Below, piece by piece: positions 55,101-64,000 of a DNA stretch of 64,000 nt. Location of the stretch: positions 4,096,587 through 4,160,586 of the forward strand of contig OX421505.1 in the NCBI GenBank assembly GCA_949126835.1, given 5' to 3'. Both the position numbers and the translations under genes were made by a program. The stretch's first letter is position 1. The number at the start of each line of letters is the position of its first letter. The notes below the pieces were generated by a model. That model worked only from the letters and a program-made list of their open reading frames with translations, was not told the DNA's origin and made no database searches. The DNA is from Anisus vortex. Lineage: Eukaryota; Mollusca; Gastropoda; Planorbidae.

Positions 55101-56170
55101 GTCACGTTAACGTTTGCATACCCATGCACAACGATGGGTTCTCCTGTATAGGTAGTAATAGCGCTGTGAAACGTCGACAGCTTAACGTCTTGGAAGAACT
55201 CTCTGTATGTATGTTGTGAAATAATTGTAAGGGAGGCCCCTGTATCCACCTGCATCCTTATGTCCCTAGACTCTACCTGTAACACCACATCTATTGAAGG
55301 AATTTTCTTCTGTAGTAAAGCAACACTGAATAATGAGAAACACTCATCAGAAGAGTGCTCTTCCTGAGATACAATGTTAGTCGGATTTGATCGTGACATG
55401 TTGGGAAACCTTTTGAACTTAGGTACCTCAGCCTGTGGTGGTTTGACATCAGTGGTTCTACAGGCTCTTTGGATATGACCCTTCCTATTGCAGCCATGGC
55501 AGATGGCATCTTTGAACCGGCAATCTTGCCTGAGATGAGACCCCCCACAGCCGAAACATGTTAAAGGAAACTTGGGTTTTACTTGAACTTGCACTTTGTT
55601 GACTTCCTGTAGGCCTACATTAGTCGAGGTAGACCAGGCCGTGGCCGCCTCGAGTATGTCCTTTGCATTATACTCGGCAGCTTCCAATGCCAAAGCCGTC
55701 TCCAGTGCCGTGTTAAATGTTATTGTGTCCGGCAGAGACAATAATTTCCTTTGCATGGCCTCATTGTTTATACCAACAATGAAAATGTCCCTAAGTTGCT
55801 CGCTAAGGTCAGAAAACCTACAATCTGTTGCAGCCTGCCTTAATCGTACCACAAAACTTGCAATAGTTTCCCCCTCCTTCCTTTTAATTGTATAATATTT
55901 GAACCTTGAAACAATGCGGCTTGGTGCTGGATTAACATGGTGCTTTACCAGTGACACAAGCTCAGCAAAGGATTTATTAGCTGGCTTCTCAGGGGCAGTA
56001 AGCGTTGATATTAAATGGTATGCATCTGGCCCAACAGTAGCTAAAAATACTTGCCGACGTTTTTCATCATTTTCTATGCCATTCGCACCGAAGAAATTTT
56101 CGAGTATATCAGTATACTCGTCCCAATTAGAACCAAGTTTAAACTCATTAATATGGCCGATTAAAGGCAT
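52109..56170 (-). CDS. Gag-Pol polyprotein of Ty3/gypsy element
   Basis: A single unbroken frame of 1353 codons from an ATG at 56170. Residues 1-200 are Gag (retrotransposon-gag fold, GETIASFVVRLRQAATDCRF). Two zinc knuckles at about 205-217 and 224-237 follow; the first has C-X2-C-X3-H-X4-C spacing, one shorter than usual. Protease has VDTGASLTII at about 308. Reverse transcriptase spans about 430-620 with LRLCGDYKVTIN-like, TKIDLHQAYSQIPV, LPFGVNAA and the catalytic YLDD at 586-589. RNase H follows with QCDASPKGIGAVL and ANADALSRLP. Integrase has a HDTHIGISRM..CSSCD zinc module and the triad in HIDHAGPF, VSDNGTAF and GLAERAV. The tail is Arg-rich. Gag and Pol share one frame, so no frameshift is needed. 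All catalytic residues expected for activity are visible. Confidence 0.95.
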   Translation of the reverse strand: MPLIGHINEFKLGSNWDEYTDILENFFGANGIENDEKRRQVFLATVGPDAYHLISTLTAPEKPANKSFAELVSLVKHHVNPAPSRIVSRFKYYTIKRKEGETIASFVVRLRQAATDCRFSDLSEQLRDIFIVGINNEAMQRKLLSLPDTITFNTALETALALEAAEYNAKDILEAATAWSTSTNVGLQEVNKVQVQVKPKFPLTCFGCGGSHLRQDCRFKDAICHGCNRKGHIQRACRTTDVKPPQAEVPKFKRFPNMSRSNPTNIVSQEEHSSDECFSLFSVALLQKKIPSIDVVLQVESRDIRMQVDTGASLTIISQHTYREFFQDVKLSTFHSAITTYTGEPIVVHGYANVNVTYKGQHAVLPLVVVAGGGPSLLGRNWLTAIRLDWNSINNIQTVNIDDLLLKYSAIFEGSLCKYNGPPVKFFIDPEAQPRFFKARPVPYAIKNKVQEAIDKNVELGIWEAVDYSDWAAPVVPVLKTDGTIRLCGDYKVTINQACKVDPYPLPRIEDMFAELRGGQTFTKIDLHQAYSQIPVDEEYHKYLTVNTHMGLFKVKRLPFGVNAAVDCFQRIICNVLKGLKGVCVYLDDILVTGRDNCEHLKNVELVLERLMQAGLQANKNKCMFMQPSVEYLGHRIDAEGLHPIPAKVKAVKEAPTPTNKTELRSFLGLINYYSRFLRNLSAEIAPLYELTKKDVSWKWGKREETVFHYAKDMISTSDLLVHYNPLLPLLVQCDASPKGIGAVLSHRYTDGTDRPIAFASRSLNPAEMNYSQIDREALALVFGVTKFHQYLYGRTGNDRFILVTDHKPLTYLFGHDCTIPAMASARIQIWALTLSAYNYSIEYKRGVDNANADALSRLPLPDLPQSVTMPQEMVLVVNMIDSAAPLVSSREIRTETQRDRVLSKVFQWVRWGWPGKVDKCYNAFYIRKEELSIMDGCLLWGNRIIVPSKCREAVLCLLHDTHIGISRMKATGRSYVWWPGMDHDIESAVRECSSCDKNQNVPAVAELHPLEWPSSPWSRVHIDHAGPFMGKLFLIVIDAHSKWLEVINVPNTSTQATIIALSGIFATHGLPVTLVSDNGTAFTSDDFQRFCTRHGIKHIRSAPRHPSTNGLAERAVQIFKSSIRKMENIIPWEMRLNKFLFKYRTTPQSTTQETPSQLLMNRCLRTPISMLQADLKSRVETKQALQAQSHDKGCKTRTFALGDKVYTHTHSGGSRVEWLPGTVESVTGPLSYAIKLTDGRTVKRHVDHIRNRYADIPDLDLTEKVHNKSTTSSSSRDNVEPEFRTEKPEEIVNIPATEAPLLNQSVSHAALVPRVSDIPIPSLENQMSPVSPVRRTSGRTRRVPERFGSWAT

Positions 56171-56223
56171 TTGAAATATGAACTACTAATAATATACGTA
56201 AATATAAGTAAATATACAAGTTT

Positions 56224-56236
56224 ATCCTCGTCGCCA
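56224..56236 (-). promoter_or_regulatory. Primer binding site (tRNA-Ser type)
   Basis: TGGCGACGAGGAT on the minus strand lies one base inside the 5' LTR. It complements a tRNA 3' end ATCCTCGTCGCCA, which fits animal tRNA-Ser(GCT) as generally known. Confidence 0.75.
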
Positions 56237-56237
56237 A

Positions 56238-56439
56238 TGTAATAAATCGAGAAATGTAAAGACACAGTGTATAATTGTACTCAGACTTTATTATGTAATG
56301 AAGACTAGTACATTCAAAATGGTAGAACAAGGACGTCGCTAACATACTAGGGGATTATGGGTAAACAACAAAAGGGGCAGCACTCTCACAGTTCACACAA
56401 TGGAAAACAACACAACAAATAGACATAATGGTTGCAACA
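56238..56439 (-). repeat. 5' LTR of gypsy element
   Basis: 202 bp and identical by eye to the LTR at 51889-52090. It should contain the element promoter, though no TATA box stands out. Confidence 0.95.
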
Positions 56440-56444
56440 GCTAA

Positions 56445-57463
56445 GTCAACTTGTAAAATTCTTACTACCCAGAACTTTTAAAGATGATTATATTTATTTA
56501 ACTTATGTTTTCTATCTTTCTAAAACTTACTTAACGGGAACTATTATTGAAATAATAACTATAACCGCTATATTTCTTAGAATAAAGGTTGCCATAGTCA
56601 CACCTTAATATGGCAGCGTTGACGGGGTGACTATGGCCAAGGTGAGAAGTTATTTTGTTCTTGGATTTATTGCACACAGTTAACATTTTTCGATGTATTA
56701 TTCATTATCGTGTTCACTTATACAGCTTTGCTTTGAGAAAGAACAATGCATCCGATTTTTTTTCGCAACAAATTAACTTTTTTATATTGGAAATCAATGA
56801 CGGCGAAAAAATTGGCAATGATATTTTTTGTACATAGTAAAACAATTTTATAGAACCATTATAAATACCACACTATTGAATGTACCAAATTAAACAAATT
56901 TTGTTTATTTTAACTCACAGAAAATGTCACTATGCTCAGGACTCACCAATCGAAGCTACAATTAAACATCCGTTGAGACTTGCATTAGTAGATCATAATA
57001 AAATAAACATTTTTTTCAACTTTTACAAGTTGTTTTTTTTATTATTTAAGTATTTTAATTTCAATTTGTAATACTATATTTTTATAATTTGTTTCATTTG
57101 CACTTTTTCATGTGTCTGGATATTAAACAAATGTTGCCAATAACTATTCTATACTGTTGTTTTATGCTTTGTACGGCACAGTCAAAAGGTTATCAATAAG
57201 TTCTAAATGCATGCATTGACTCATATATGTAATTAATTCCTGCACCAATAATACCCGTCAAAATCAACCCAGTAAGAATTAGAAATTGTTTAAATTAGAA
57301 AAAAAACAATAGCTGGTCATAGTCACCCCAGGCTGGAGTCACTCTGGCCACCCTACAAAATATGTCTAAATTAAACTTTAAAATGTCAAATGAAATATAT
57401 TCAGGTTTTTATCGTGAGTACTTGCTAGTCCCCTGGATTTACAACAAATTTTACGTTTATAAG
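56445..57463. repeat. Noncoding region with recurring GTGACTATGGCC motif
   Basis: GGGGTGACTATGGCCA near 56624, its inverse near 56592 and 57316, and a related GAGTCACTCTGGCCACC near 57336. Relatives also occur at about 51661 (GGGGTGAATGTGGCCATC) and 58482 (GGACCATAGTCACCC). These may be terminal and subterminal repeats of a transposon into which the gypsy element and the next LINE were inserted. No gene is seen. Confidence 0.4.
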
Positions 57464-57464
57464 G

Positions 57465-58440
57465 TCATCATCATCATTGGCTCCATAGTCTCGAAAGACG
57501 ATTAGATTTGCGCTCCTGTGATTTGGCCAGCCCTGCAAAATTGACTGTGTCTGTGGAGACCTATCCTTGAGAGACAGGCTCTGTCGCATCTCTGGCACTT
57601 GAAAGATGGACCGTTGGAGATTGTTAAGGGCAGCCTACTTTTCTTCGCTGCTCGTTTAGCCTCCGCCATAAGGCGAAGTTTGCCCTCTGCCGCATTTATA
57701 CCGGTGTGTAAGGTGCCTCTCCAACTATTTCTGTGCTGAGCAAGGTTCTACCAGTTTTCGACCTCTACATCTATAGCCTTTAGGTCACGTTTGCAGACGT
57801 CTTTGAACCTGAGTTGGGGGCGGCCACTAGCTCTCTTGCCCTCAGCGAGCTCAGCATATAGCAGGTCTTTTGGGATTCGCCCATCCTCCATCCTGGAAAC
57901 ATGACCAAGCCACCGTAGACGTCGTTGGCGAAGGAGAGTGACCAAGCTAGGCATGTTAGCCCGTTGCAAGACCTCGTTGTTTGTTATGCGGTCCTTCCAA
58001 GATATCCCAAGTATGCGCCTGAGGCAGCGCATGTGGAAAGAAGAGAGTCTCTTTTCTTGCGATGCGTACAGGGTCCAAGTTTCGCTGGCGTACAGGAGAG
58101 TGCTGATCACACATGCACGATAGACAGCTATTTTTGTATTAATAGACAGCATCTTGTAGGCCCATACTCTTTGCGATAGCCTGGATAAAGTCGCGGAAGC
58201 CTTGCCAATTCTCCTGCTGATTTCTGTGTCCGGTGATAGATCGGTGGTGATGGTGGAGCCAAGGTATGTGAACTGATCAACAACATCTAATTTGGTACCG
58301 TTGATGTATATGTTGGGTGGGTCAGCTCCTTGAACCATCACTTTGGTCTTCCTTATACTAATTGTTAGACCAAAATCTTGGCAGGTCTTGGAGAAGCGGT
58401 CCTTCAAGGATTGTAGCTCCTCCTCAGTGTGTTTATAAGG
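57465..58440 (-). pseudogene. Non-LTR retrotransposon C-terminal half with zinc finger
   Basis: The frame starts at HTEEELQSLKDRFSKTC, just after the position of the missing FADD motif. It reads FGLTISIRKTKVMVQG, FTYLGSTITTDLSPDTEISR, VYRACVISTLLYASETWTLY, LRRILGISWKDRITNNEVL and LRWLGHVSRMEDGRIPKDLL to KAIDVEVENW and a TAG. The same frame resumes after the stop with NLAQHRNSWRGTLHTGINAA and ends in a C2H2 finger (CQRCDRACLSRIGLHRHSQFC). The 3' end has an (ATG)n tail at 57467-57479. It is a 5'-truncated LINE of the widely repeated class with a C-terminal finger. The stop and the truncation make it inactive. Confidence 0.85.
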
Positions 58441-58885
58441 TGACATCTGTTTAAGATATATAGAAACAAAACTTAAAAGTGGACCATAGTCACCCAATCC
58501 TAAAGCACCAAACAAATTGCTGTTGTCGATATATTTTTATAAGCTGGATTACGAGATTACCGCCACTTACATTACGACCTATAATAAAATTTTGACATTT
58601 ATTGGAGATTGTAAAGCAGTGACAGGAAAAAGGGGTTGGGGATGTGTGGGCACATGCATTGTTAAATTCTTTTAGAAGATCTAGGTTACGTCGTTGTTGA
58701 TCCTGCTGGCATATGTATAAATTTAATTCCCATCCTCTTCCAGAGCAGTTGACTCTTTTGCGGTCAATATCAGGCAAACATATTTACATGTCTTTCTTGT
58801 AGTTGGTCTGTATTGTTGTATAGTTTGGTGGTAATGGTACGTTGAGGAGAGAGTTGTGTGTGTCTGAGGTACGTTAGGCTATAGC

Positions 58886-58960
58886 TGTGGTCGGCAACTT
58901 AAGGCACGCGTGCCACAACTGGCAAGAAGTGCGATTTTCAATGTCACGCGCGATACCTGT
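58886..58960. repeat. hAT-like terminal sequence, eroded
   Basis: CTGTGGTCGGCAACTTAAGG followed by CACGCGTGCC resembles hAT ends of the CAGNGGTCGGCAA type with a subterminal palindrome. No partner end or transposase was found. Confidence 0.4.
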
Positions 58961-60520
58961 AAAAGTTGTTTTTTTTATTTATGACAAACAAACAAAAATG
59001 AGGAAAACTTACTGTTAAACCCGATGTTTCTGAATGGCTTAGAGACACATTTCAGTGAGTTTCATTTGCTTTTACAAGGAACACTGGAATGAGTTCGCAT
59101 TGAAACCGAACAGATTTGATCGCACATGAAAGCTGTTTTAAGCATACAAAGAGGCTGCTTACACTTGACTACTCAGAAGTTACTAAATATGTATCCGACA
59201 TTAAACAATTACCAACAAACATTCAAAACAAGACGCCCATTTCAGACTAATTACATTTAAAAGAGTTTTAATGCTCATCTTCTATAATGAACCTAAAAAT
59301 AAAAATTATAAAATAAATGTATTTGTTTTTATTAATGTAATAAATATAACAGACTTTTGTCATAACATTACATTATGCACTTTCTGTATTATTAATGTTC
59401 AAACTCCTTTAATGGACCAACAATTAATGCAGAAAATGTATATTTACAACTGTTTTACATAAATCCTCTTATAATTACATCTTGTAATAAATACCATATT
59501 GTTGGATTTATATAAATAAATAATAATTATTCAGTAATATTTGTTATATTACAAAACATAACTTGGTTGGAATAACTATTTAAATCAAATATGGAAACGA
59601 TTTTAATTAATGGGAGATAATTAAACCGCATAATTTGCGCCAATATTTCTAATTTGATTCTTTTTTTTCTTGTATAAAAGAATAAATGGGTTACTTACAA
59701 TTTTTATTCTGTAAATGATAAAACCATAAACAAGTATTTGAAAATTATATAAATATTATTTGACAAAAATGAGTTATCTATATTTTCCATAATACCATGC
59801 TATTACGTAAAATTTCATGGGCTGTTTTGTAGATGATGGAGGTGGAAGGGCTATAATTACTTCAGTTCGACTGCAACATGCTTGACTTGACCACCCCCTA
59901 CAACGTGTTCTAGATGTTGTATTGACCAAATACTGATCTTATTTTTTTTAACATGTGAAGTAAAATCATTACAAATAATTATGTCATTAATATAGGCTCA
60001 TGAATTTGTGTTGCAGAAAATGAGCCGGAAATTTTTGAACACGTTTAACCATGACCTATTGAAAAGGTCATGCCTCGTTGAGACATTTCTCAAAACTTTA
60101 TGACGACTGACTTAGGTTTCAAAAAACTGACGTAGGCCTAATCCCTAGTCCTCGAATTGAAGATTTCATTGATAGGGAGGGAGACGCCCATAATGTCACG
60201 AAAAATAATATGTTACGTGGTTTTGTTACACTAAAAATGATAATAAAAGTGATTTGAAATTGTAAACGGTTTGTGTGTGCGTATGGTGGGGGGGGGAGAG
60301 ATTTGTGACATTATATTGACAAGTGGGTGGCAGCACTGACATTCTGTCACAAAAGTAAATAACTCCCATCAGACCAATTTGACCCAAAGAATCAGCATAC
60401 ACTAGTTTCCGGGGCAAATGGAAATCGTTACGATTATGTGGCTATCACAATGCCCCATCCGCCTTTACTTTTCTACACTTAATGCCAAGTGTCCAGCTGA
60501 GCTGTGTAGACTCAGGGGAA
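58961..60520. other. AT-rich noncoding stretch
   Basis: No gene was recognised. A G run occurs at about 60287-60296. The rest is unique-looking AT-rich sequence. Confidence 0.45.
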
Positions 60521-60527
60521 AAAATCG

Positions 60528-60625
60528 CTACCATTACCAGGATTCAATCCCAGTGCTATTCAGTTTTAAACTGTAGATGTTATCACATCACTGCCTAGCC
60601 ACAGAGAAAAGGGAGCACTTGTTAT
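60528..60625 (-). mobile_element. tRNA-SINE head
   Basis: On the minus strand TGGCTAGGCAGTG (A-box-like) is followed about 55 bases later by CTGGGATTGAATCCTGG (B-box-like, complement at 60537-60553). This is the spacing and shape of a tRNA-derived SINE promoter. Its A-box part is the unit that is amplified in the adjoining minisatellite. Confidence 0.5.
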
Positions 60626-61276
60626 CACATCACTGCCTAGCCACAGAGAAAGGGAGCACTTGTTATCACATCACTGCCTAGCCACAGAGAAAAGGGAGCA
60701 CTTGTTATCACATCACTGCCTAGCCACAGAGAAAAGGGAGCACATATTATCACATCACTGCCTAGCCACAGAGAAAAGGGAGCACTTGTTATCACATCAC
60801 TGCCTAGCCACAGAGAAAGGGATTAAATGTTATCACATCACTGCCTAGCCACAGAGAAAGGGATTAAATGTTATCACATCACTGCCTAGCCACAGAGAAA
60901 GGGATTAAATGTTATCACATCACTGCCTAGCCACAGAGAAAGGGAGCACATGTTATCACATCACTGCCTAGCCACAGAGAAAGGGAGCACATGTTATCAC
61001 ATCACTGCCTAGCCACAGAGAAAGGGAGCACATGTTATCACATCACTGCCTAGCCACAGAGAAAGGGAGCACATGTTATCACATCACTGCCTAGCCACAG
61101 AGAAAGGGAGCACTTGTTATCACATCACTGCCTAGCCACAGAGAAAGGGAGCACTTGTTATCACATCACTGCCTAGCCACAGAGAAAAGGAGCACTTGTT
61201 ATCACATCACTGCCTAGTCACAGAGAAAGGGAGCACTTGTTATCACATCACTGCCTAGCCACAGAGAAAGGGACAA
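60576..61276. repeat. Minisatellite, 41-bp unit, about 17 copies
   Basis: The unit is GTTATCACATCACTGCCTAG plus CCACAGAGAAAGGGAGCACT. Some units have an extra A, and three neighbouring units carry GGATTAAAT in place of the GGAGCAC end, showing local block copying. The array is very homogeneous, so expansion is recent. The open frame across part of it is incidental. Confidence 0.95.
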
Positions 61277-61589
61277 AACGCCCCCATCAAGTACCGCAGA
61301 AAGAACCGCTTCTACTCCCCCCCCCCCTCGACATTTTCCAAAGCTAGATTTTTAATATGAGTGTTGTTTTCCTCGTCATATTGATATTTGAAAAGAAATA
61401 ATCAATCAATGTAATTTAAATTTTACTATTTATATTTAGATGTAAAATTGTGTTCACTTGTGGGGAACGATTGTGCACCAGTCCAATTTTAGCTTGCTAT
61501 TGCAAACACTCCGATTAGTGTAGTGTTCTCATTTTGTACTATTTGCCCCCCCCCCACACACACACCATTTTGCAAATCTGGCTATGGTA

Positions 61590-62705
61590 AATATTGGGTA
61601 GGGACGCAAAATTAATGTTTCCGCACTATGTCGTCTCTGTTGCTTTTTTGTCTCTATTTGTTGCCCTGTTTCTATGTTAGAATTTAATGCTTTTTGTACT
61701 TTTACTAATTTACTCTCTGCTTTCAATCCTATGGTATTTCTTGATTTAAATTACTTAGTGATTGAACTATTTGTGTTACTCTTGTCAGTTGTGAATATTC
61801 GTCAGTAATTATCCTTGCAGCTCTTTTCTTGATTTGTTCTAGTTTTTAAATGTTTTATTTAGCTCATGGTTCCCATATGTAGAAGATGCATAATTTGGTA
61901 TAGGTCTAACTTATGTAAGGTTTTTGTAAGATTAATTAATTTTCATTTTTGTGAAGGCTCATATTTGGTTTTATTTTTAATTCATCAACACTTGGATTAC
62001 ATGTTAATGTATCATTTTTATTACCCCAAAGTACTTTAGATAGAAACATTTAATTTTATAAATTTTCGTTTTCCTGGTATTAGATTTAAATGAAAAAAAT
62101 ACAATATACATTTTTGGGGGTAAATTATTATTCTTATTCTAAGTTATTTTGTGTTTGTTTTGGTTTAAGGTGTAAACAAACAGAAAAAAACAATAAAAAA
62201 ATACTACTGACGTTCAAAAAATATTTTCAAGTTAACTAAGTTAATGCCTTATTCATGTGTGCCATTTTCATTGTTGTTTCCCTTGAATCATTGTTTGAAG
62301 AAAATTTGACTCCCTTTAGTCATTTGTTCAAATTAATTATTTAATATGTATTTGTTATTATAAATTTATAAACATAATTTTATGTTTAAATCTCAATTTG
62401 TTTTAAACGTTTAGTTTTTCGTATACGTTTTAGATTAGTAATCTTTTAATACTGAATAGGCTAAAGCATTTTTGATAGTTTATTGTAGGCCTATATATAT
62501 TAAAGTGCATGCGGATAGTATATGACAAGATGTCCTATTGTCGATATATTATTTGTTTACAATTTATTTGATTAAACTTCAATAAATCTTAATTTAAATA
62601 TATGACTTTATAATAACATAAACATTATATGATCAATATAAACAACAAGAAGATATCAAGATATAAATGTATAAAGTTTATTCAATTAAAGTACAAAACA
62701 ACTTC
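61590..62705. repeat. Segmental duplication, partial copy 3
   Basis: Matches the left third of copies at 14.2 and 32.3 kb: eroded CR1-group LINE fragment (TCTATGTTAGAATTTAATGC, TTATCCTTGCAGCTCTTTTC) and the noncoding block (AAGTGCATGCGGATAGTATA, AATGTATAAAGTTTATTCAA). It stops just before the position where the other copies enter the 3' side of the protease-like gene, so no gene is present here. Confidence 0.65.
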
Positions 62706-63297
62706 CATTTTTGACATCTGCACTCTCCCAGAGTGCAATTACTCTCTTCAGTTTTTGATAGCTTGCACAAATTCTTTCTATTATATAGTAAAACTAATTT
62801 TTTTTCTATTCTGGACATATTTCTTTATGTTTTTTATCATGTTAGAAGTCATTTCGTTGGCGTAGTTTTGTGTAGCTTGCCTTTTAATAATTCAGCATGA
62901 AATATATTTTCTTATACTTCAAACAGGTAAGTCGTAAGTGTAGAATTTTTTGTCTTTTTTAATTAAGACAAAAAATATATATATATTATATCCTCCAATC
63001 TATTCTGAATCTAATAGCTATACATTTTTTACTTGACTAGAAAAGTTCCATTGAACTTCAGATCGAAATAGAACTGCAATCCAGGAAAGTACTGGGACAC
63101 GACTCTAGATAGGCCTACGGGGTTTTCTAGATAAATTAATTCTGGAGAAGGGCAAATGTCAAATATAGTATACACATTATGCATACATTTTTTTATCAAA
63201 TAAACAGTTGTGACGCTTTTAACATGTAACATGCTGTATAGTTAAAATGTATTTAAAACTTTTAACATTATAAATATGATAAATCATGTAGACAAAA
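62706..63297. other. AT-rich noncoding stretch
   Basis: No gene was recognised. It contains a perfect short palindrome GCACTCTCCCAGAGTGC at about 62721, also seen as ACTCTGGGAGAGTGCAG near 45998. Confidence 0.45.
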
Positions 63298-64000
63298 ATG
63301 CCTCTTACAAGACTCGTCTAGCTTTGTTAAAGGTATCGAGGTTCAACTGATTTATAACTAGTTACCAACCACAACGTTTTTGTCGTGAGCGACAATTATG
63401 GCAACAAACTGAGACCCTGTTCTGCCAGTAGGACAATTTGGAGATGGTCTCATAAAACAATGACAACACATCATGAAGGATCAACTTGGCCTAAACAGAC
63501 AGTGCATTGACGTGGATAGCGATGACCAAAACAACAAAAAGTACAAATTTATGTGACTCCACTGTACAAAAATGATTTGCAAAGCGCGGTCGCAATACTG
63601 GAAAATATATGCCTAAAATGTGTTGTTGGTATTCGCCTGCATTGTTTCAACCTTTATCATGGAGTTGCCTATTGCGCATACACAAAGATTAAGTAATAAC
63701 AGAAAACTCGATGGATATATATTGATTTTTAAATAAAACTACATGTTTGTTCCTGTTTCAAAAAGAAGCCTAAAGAAAAATAAGCATTTTAAACATTTTG
63801 TTTCTAAAAAAGTTCAATGTTTATGGTTAGATGTTGTTTTAATTAAAATAAATTGAGATATAACATCTATAAAATAAATATGTGCCCCTCTTCTGATTTA
63901 CCTCCTAATTCTGTTTTATTCTTCCAAAACAAAAATAAATTATTCAATACGCTCAATAATGTCTCTATCAGTAGAAAACCCCGTAGCACATTCATGTCCA
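63298..64000. repeat. Unidentified dispersed repeat, inverted partner of 46.1-47.0 kb
   Basis: Inverse match to 46067-47022, interrupted by gaps (703 versus 956 bp). It reaches the window edge, where CATTCATGTCCA matches TGGACATGAG at 46067, so the repeat may run on outside. Confidence 0.6.

Larger units (their letters stand above)
51884..56444 (-). mobile_element. Young, apparently complete Ty3/gypsy retrotransposon
   Basis: The 202-bp LTRs at 51889-52090 and 56238-56439 read as identical. They are flanked by a perfect 5-bp duplication GCTAA (51884-51888 and 56440-56444). On the minus strand the order is 5' LTR, primer site, 1353-codon Gag-Pol, polypurine tract, 3' LTR. All parts for transposition are present and unbroken, so the insertion is recent. 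It lies within a region of unknown repeat carrying GGGTGACTATGGCC motifs. Confidence 0.95.

Noticed and set aside
52159..56174. Plus-strand frames inside the gypsy Gag-Pol
   Set aside because: They are antisense shadows of the minus-strand coding frame.
60576..61276. Evenly spaced repeats as a possible CRISPR, and the frame encoding LSHHCLATEKRE repeats
   Set aside because: The 41-bp units abut directly and the frame is open only where the unit length is 42; this is a minisatellite.

Overview
The window is animal (metazoan) nuclear DNA. It is AT-rich, has spliced exons with GT..AG borders, lacks operons, and is dominated by eukaryotic transposable elements: Helitron, piggyBac, hAT, Ty3/gypsy, several non-LTR clades and tRNA-derived SINEs. 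The mix of Gmr1-like gypsy, CR1/L2-like and I/Nimb-like LINEs and long minisatellites fits a marine or freshwater invertebrate, most likely a mollusc. The species cannot be read from the sequence, and the mollusc call is an inference.

Layout. 1-1672 (-): N-terminal half of a Helitron Rep/helicase broken by one in-frame stop. 1922-7124 (+): a full-length I/Nimb-like LINE with an 8-bp target duplication and one large intact ORF. 8.2-9.5 kb: an L2-like LINE tail and a tRNA-SINE. 9.6-12.3 kb: about 70 copies of a 38-bp minisatellite. 13.0-13.7 kb (-): a dead piggyBac transposase. 14.2-17.5 kb and 32.3-35.3 kb: two copies of a segment of about 3 kb carrying the only plausible host gene, a trypsin-like serine protease homologue; the first copy is a pseudogene and the second is open over three exons. 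A third, geneless piece lies at 61.6-62.7 kb. 17.6-19.0, 35.3-37.4 and 50.1-50.4 kb: damaged copies of one CR1-group LINE. 20.0-21.2 kb: a TIR element without coding capacity. 26.8-30.0 kb: two hAT copies of one family, head to head, each with its own 8-bp target duplication.

37.7-45.9 kb: a composite LTR retrotransposon with three 363-bp LTRs inside a single GGTAT target duplication. The variant sites of the middle LTR make it a left/right hybrid of the outer two, the expected product of unequal crossing over. Its coding unit encodes Gag, protease and integrase but no reverse transcriptase. 51.9-56.4 kb (-): a young Ty3/gypsy element with identical LTRs, perfect target duplication, tRNA-Ser primer site and one unbroken 1353-codon Gag-Pol frame. 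57.5-58.4 kb: another 5'-truncated LINE. 60.6-61.3 kb: a 41-bp minisatellite that seems to have grown out of a SINE head. 46.1-47.0 and 63.3-64.0 kb: an unidentified dispersed repeat in inverted orientation.

Apart from the protease-like gene no host coding region is recognised. Two elements look recently active (the LINE at 1922-7124 and the gypsy at 51.9-56.4 kb). The LTR composite looks recently rearranged and would depend on proteins supplied in trans. Counts of mismatches come from reading by eye.
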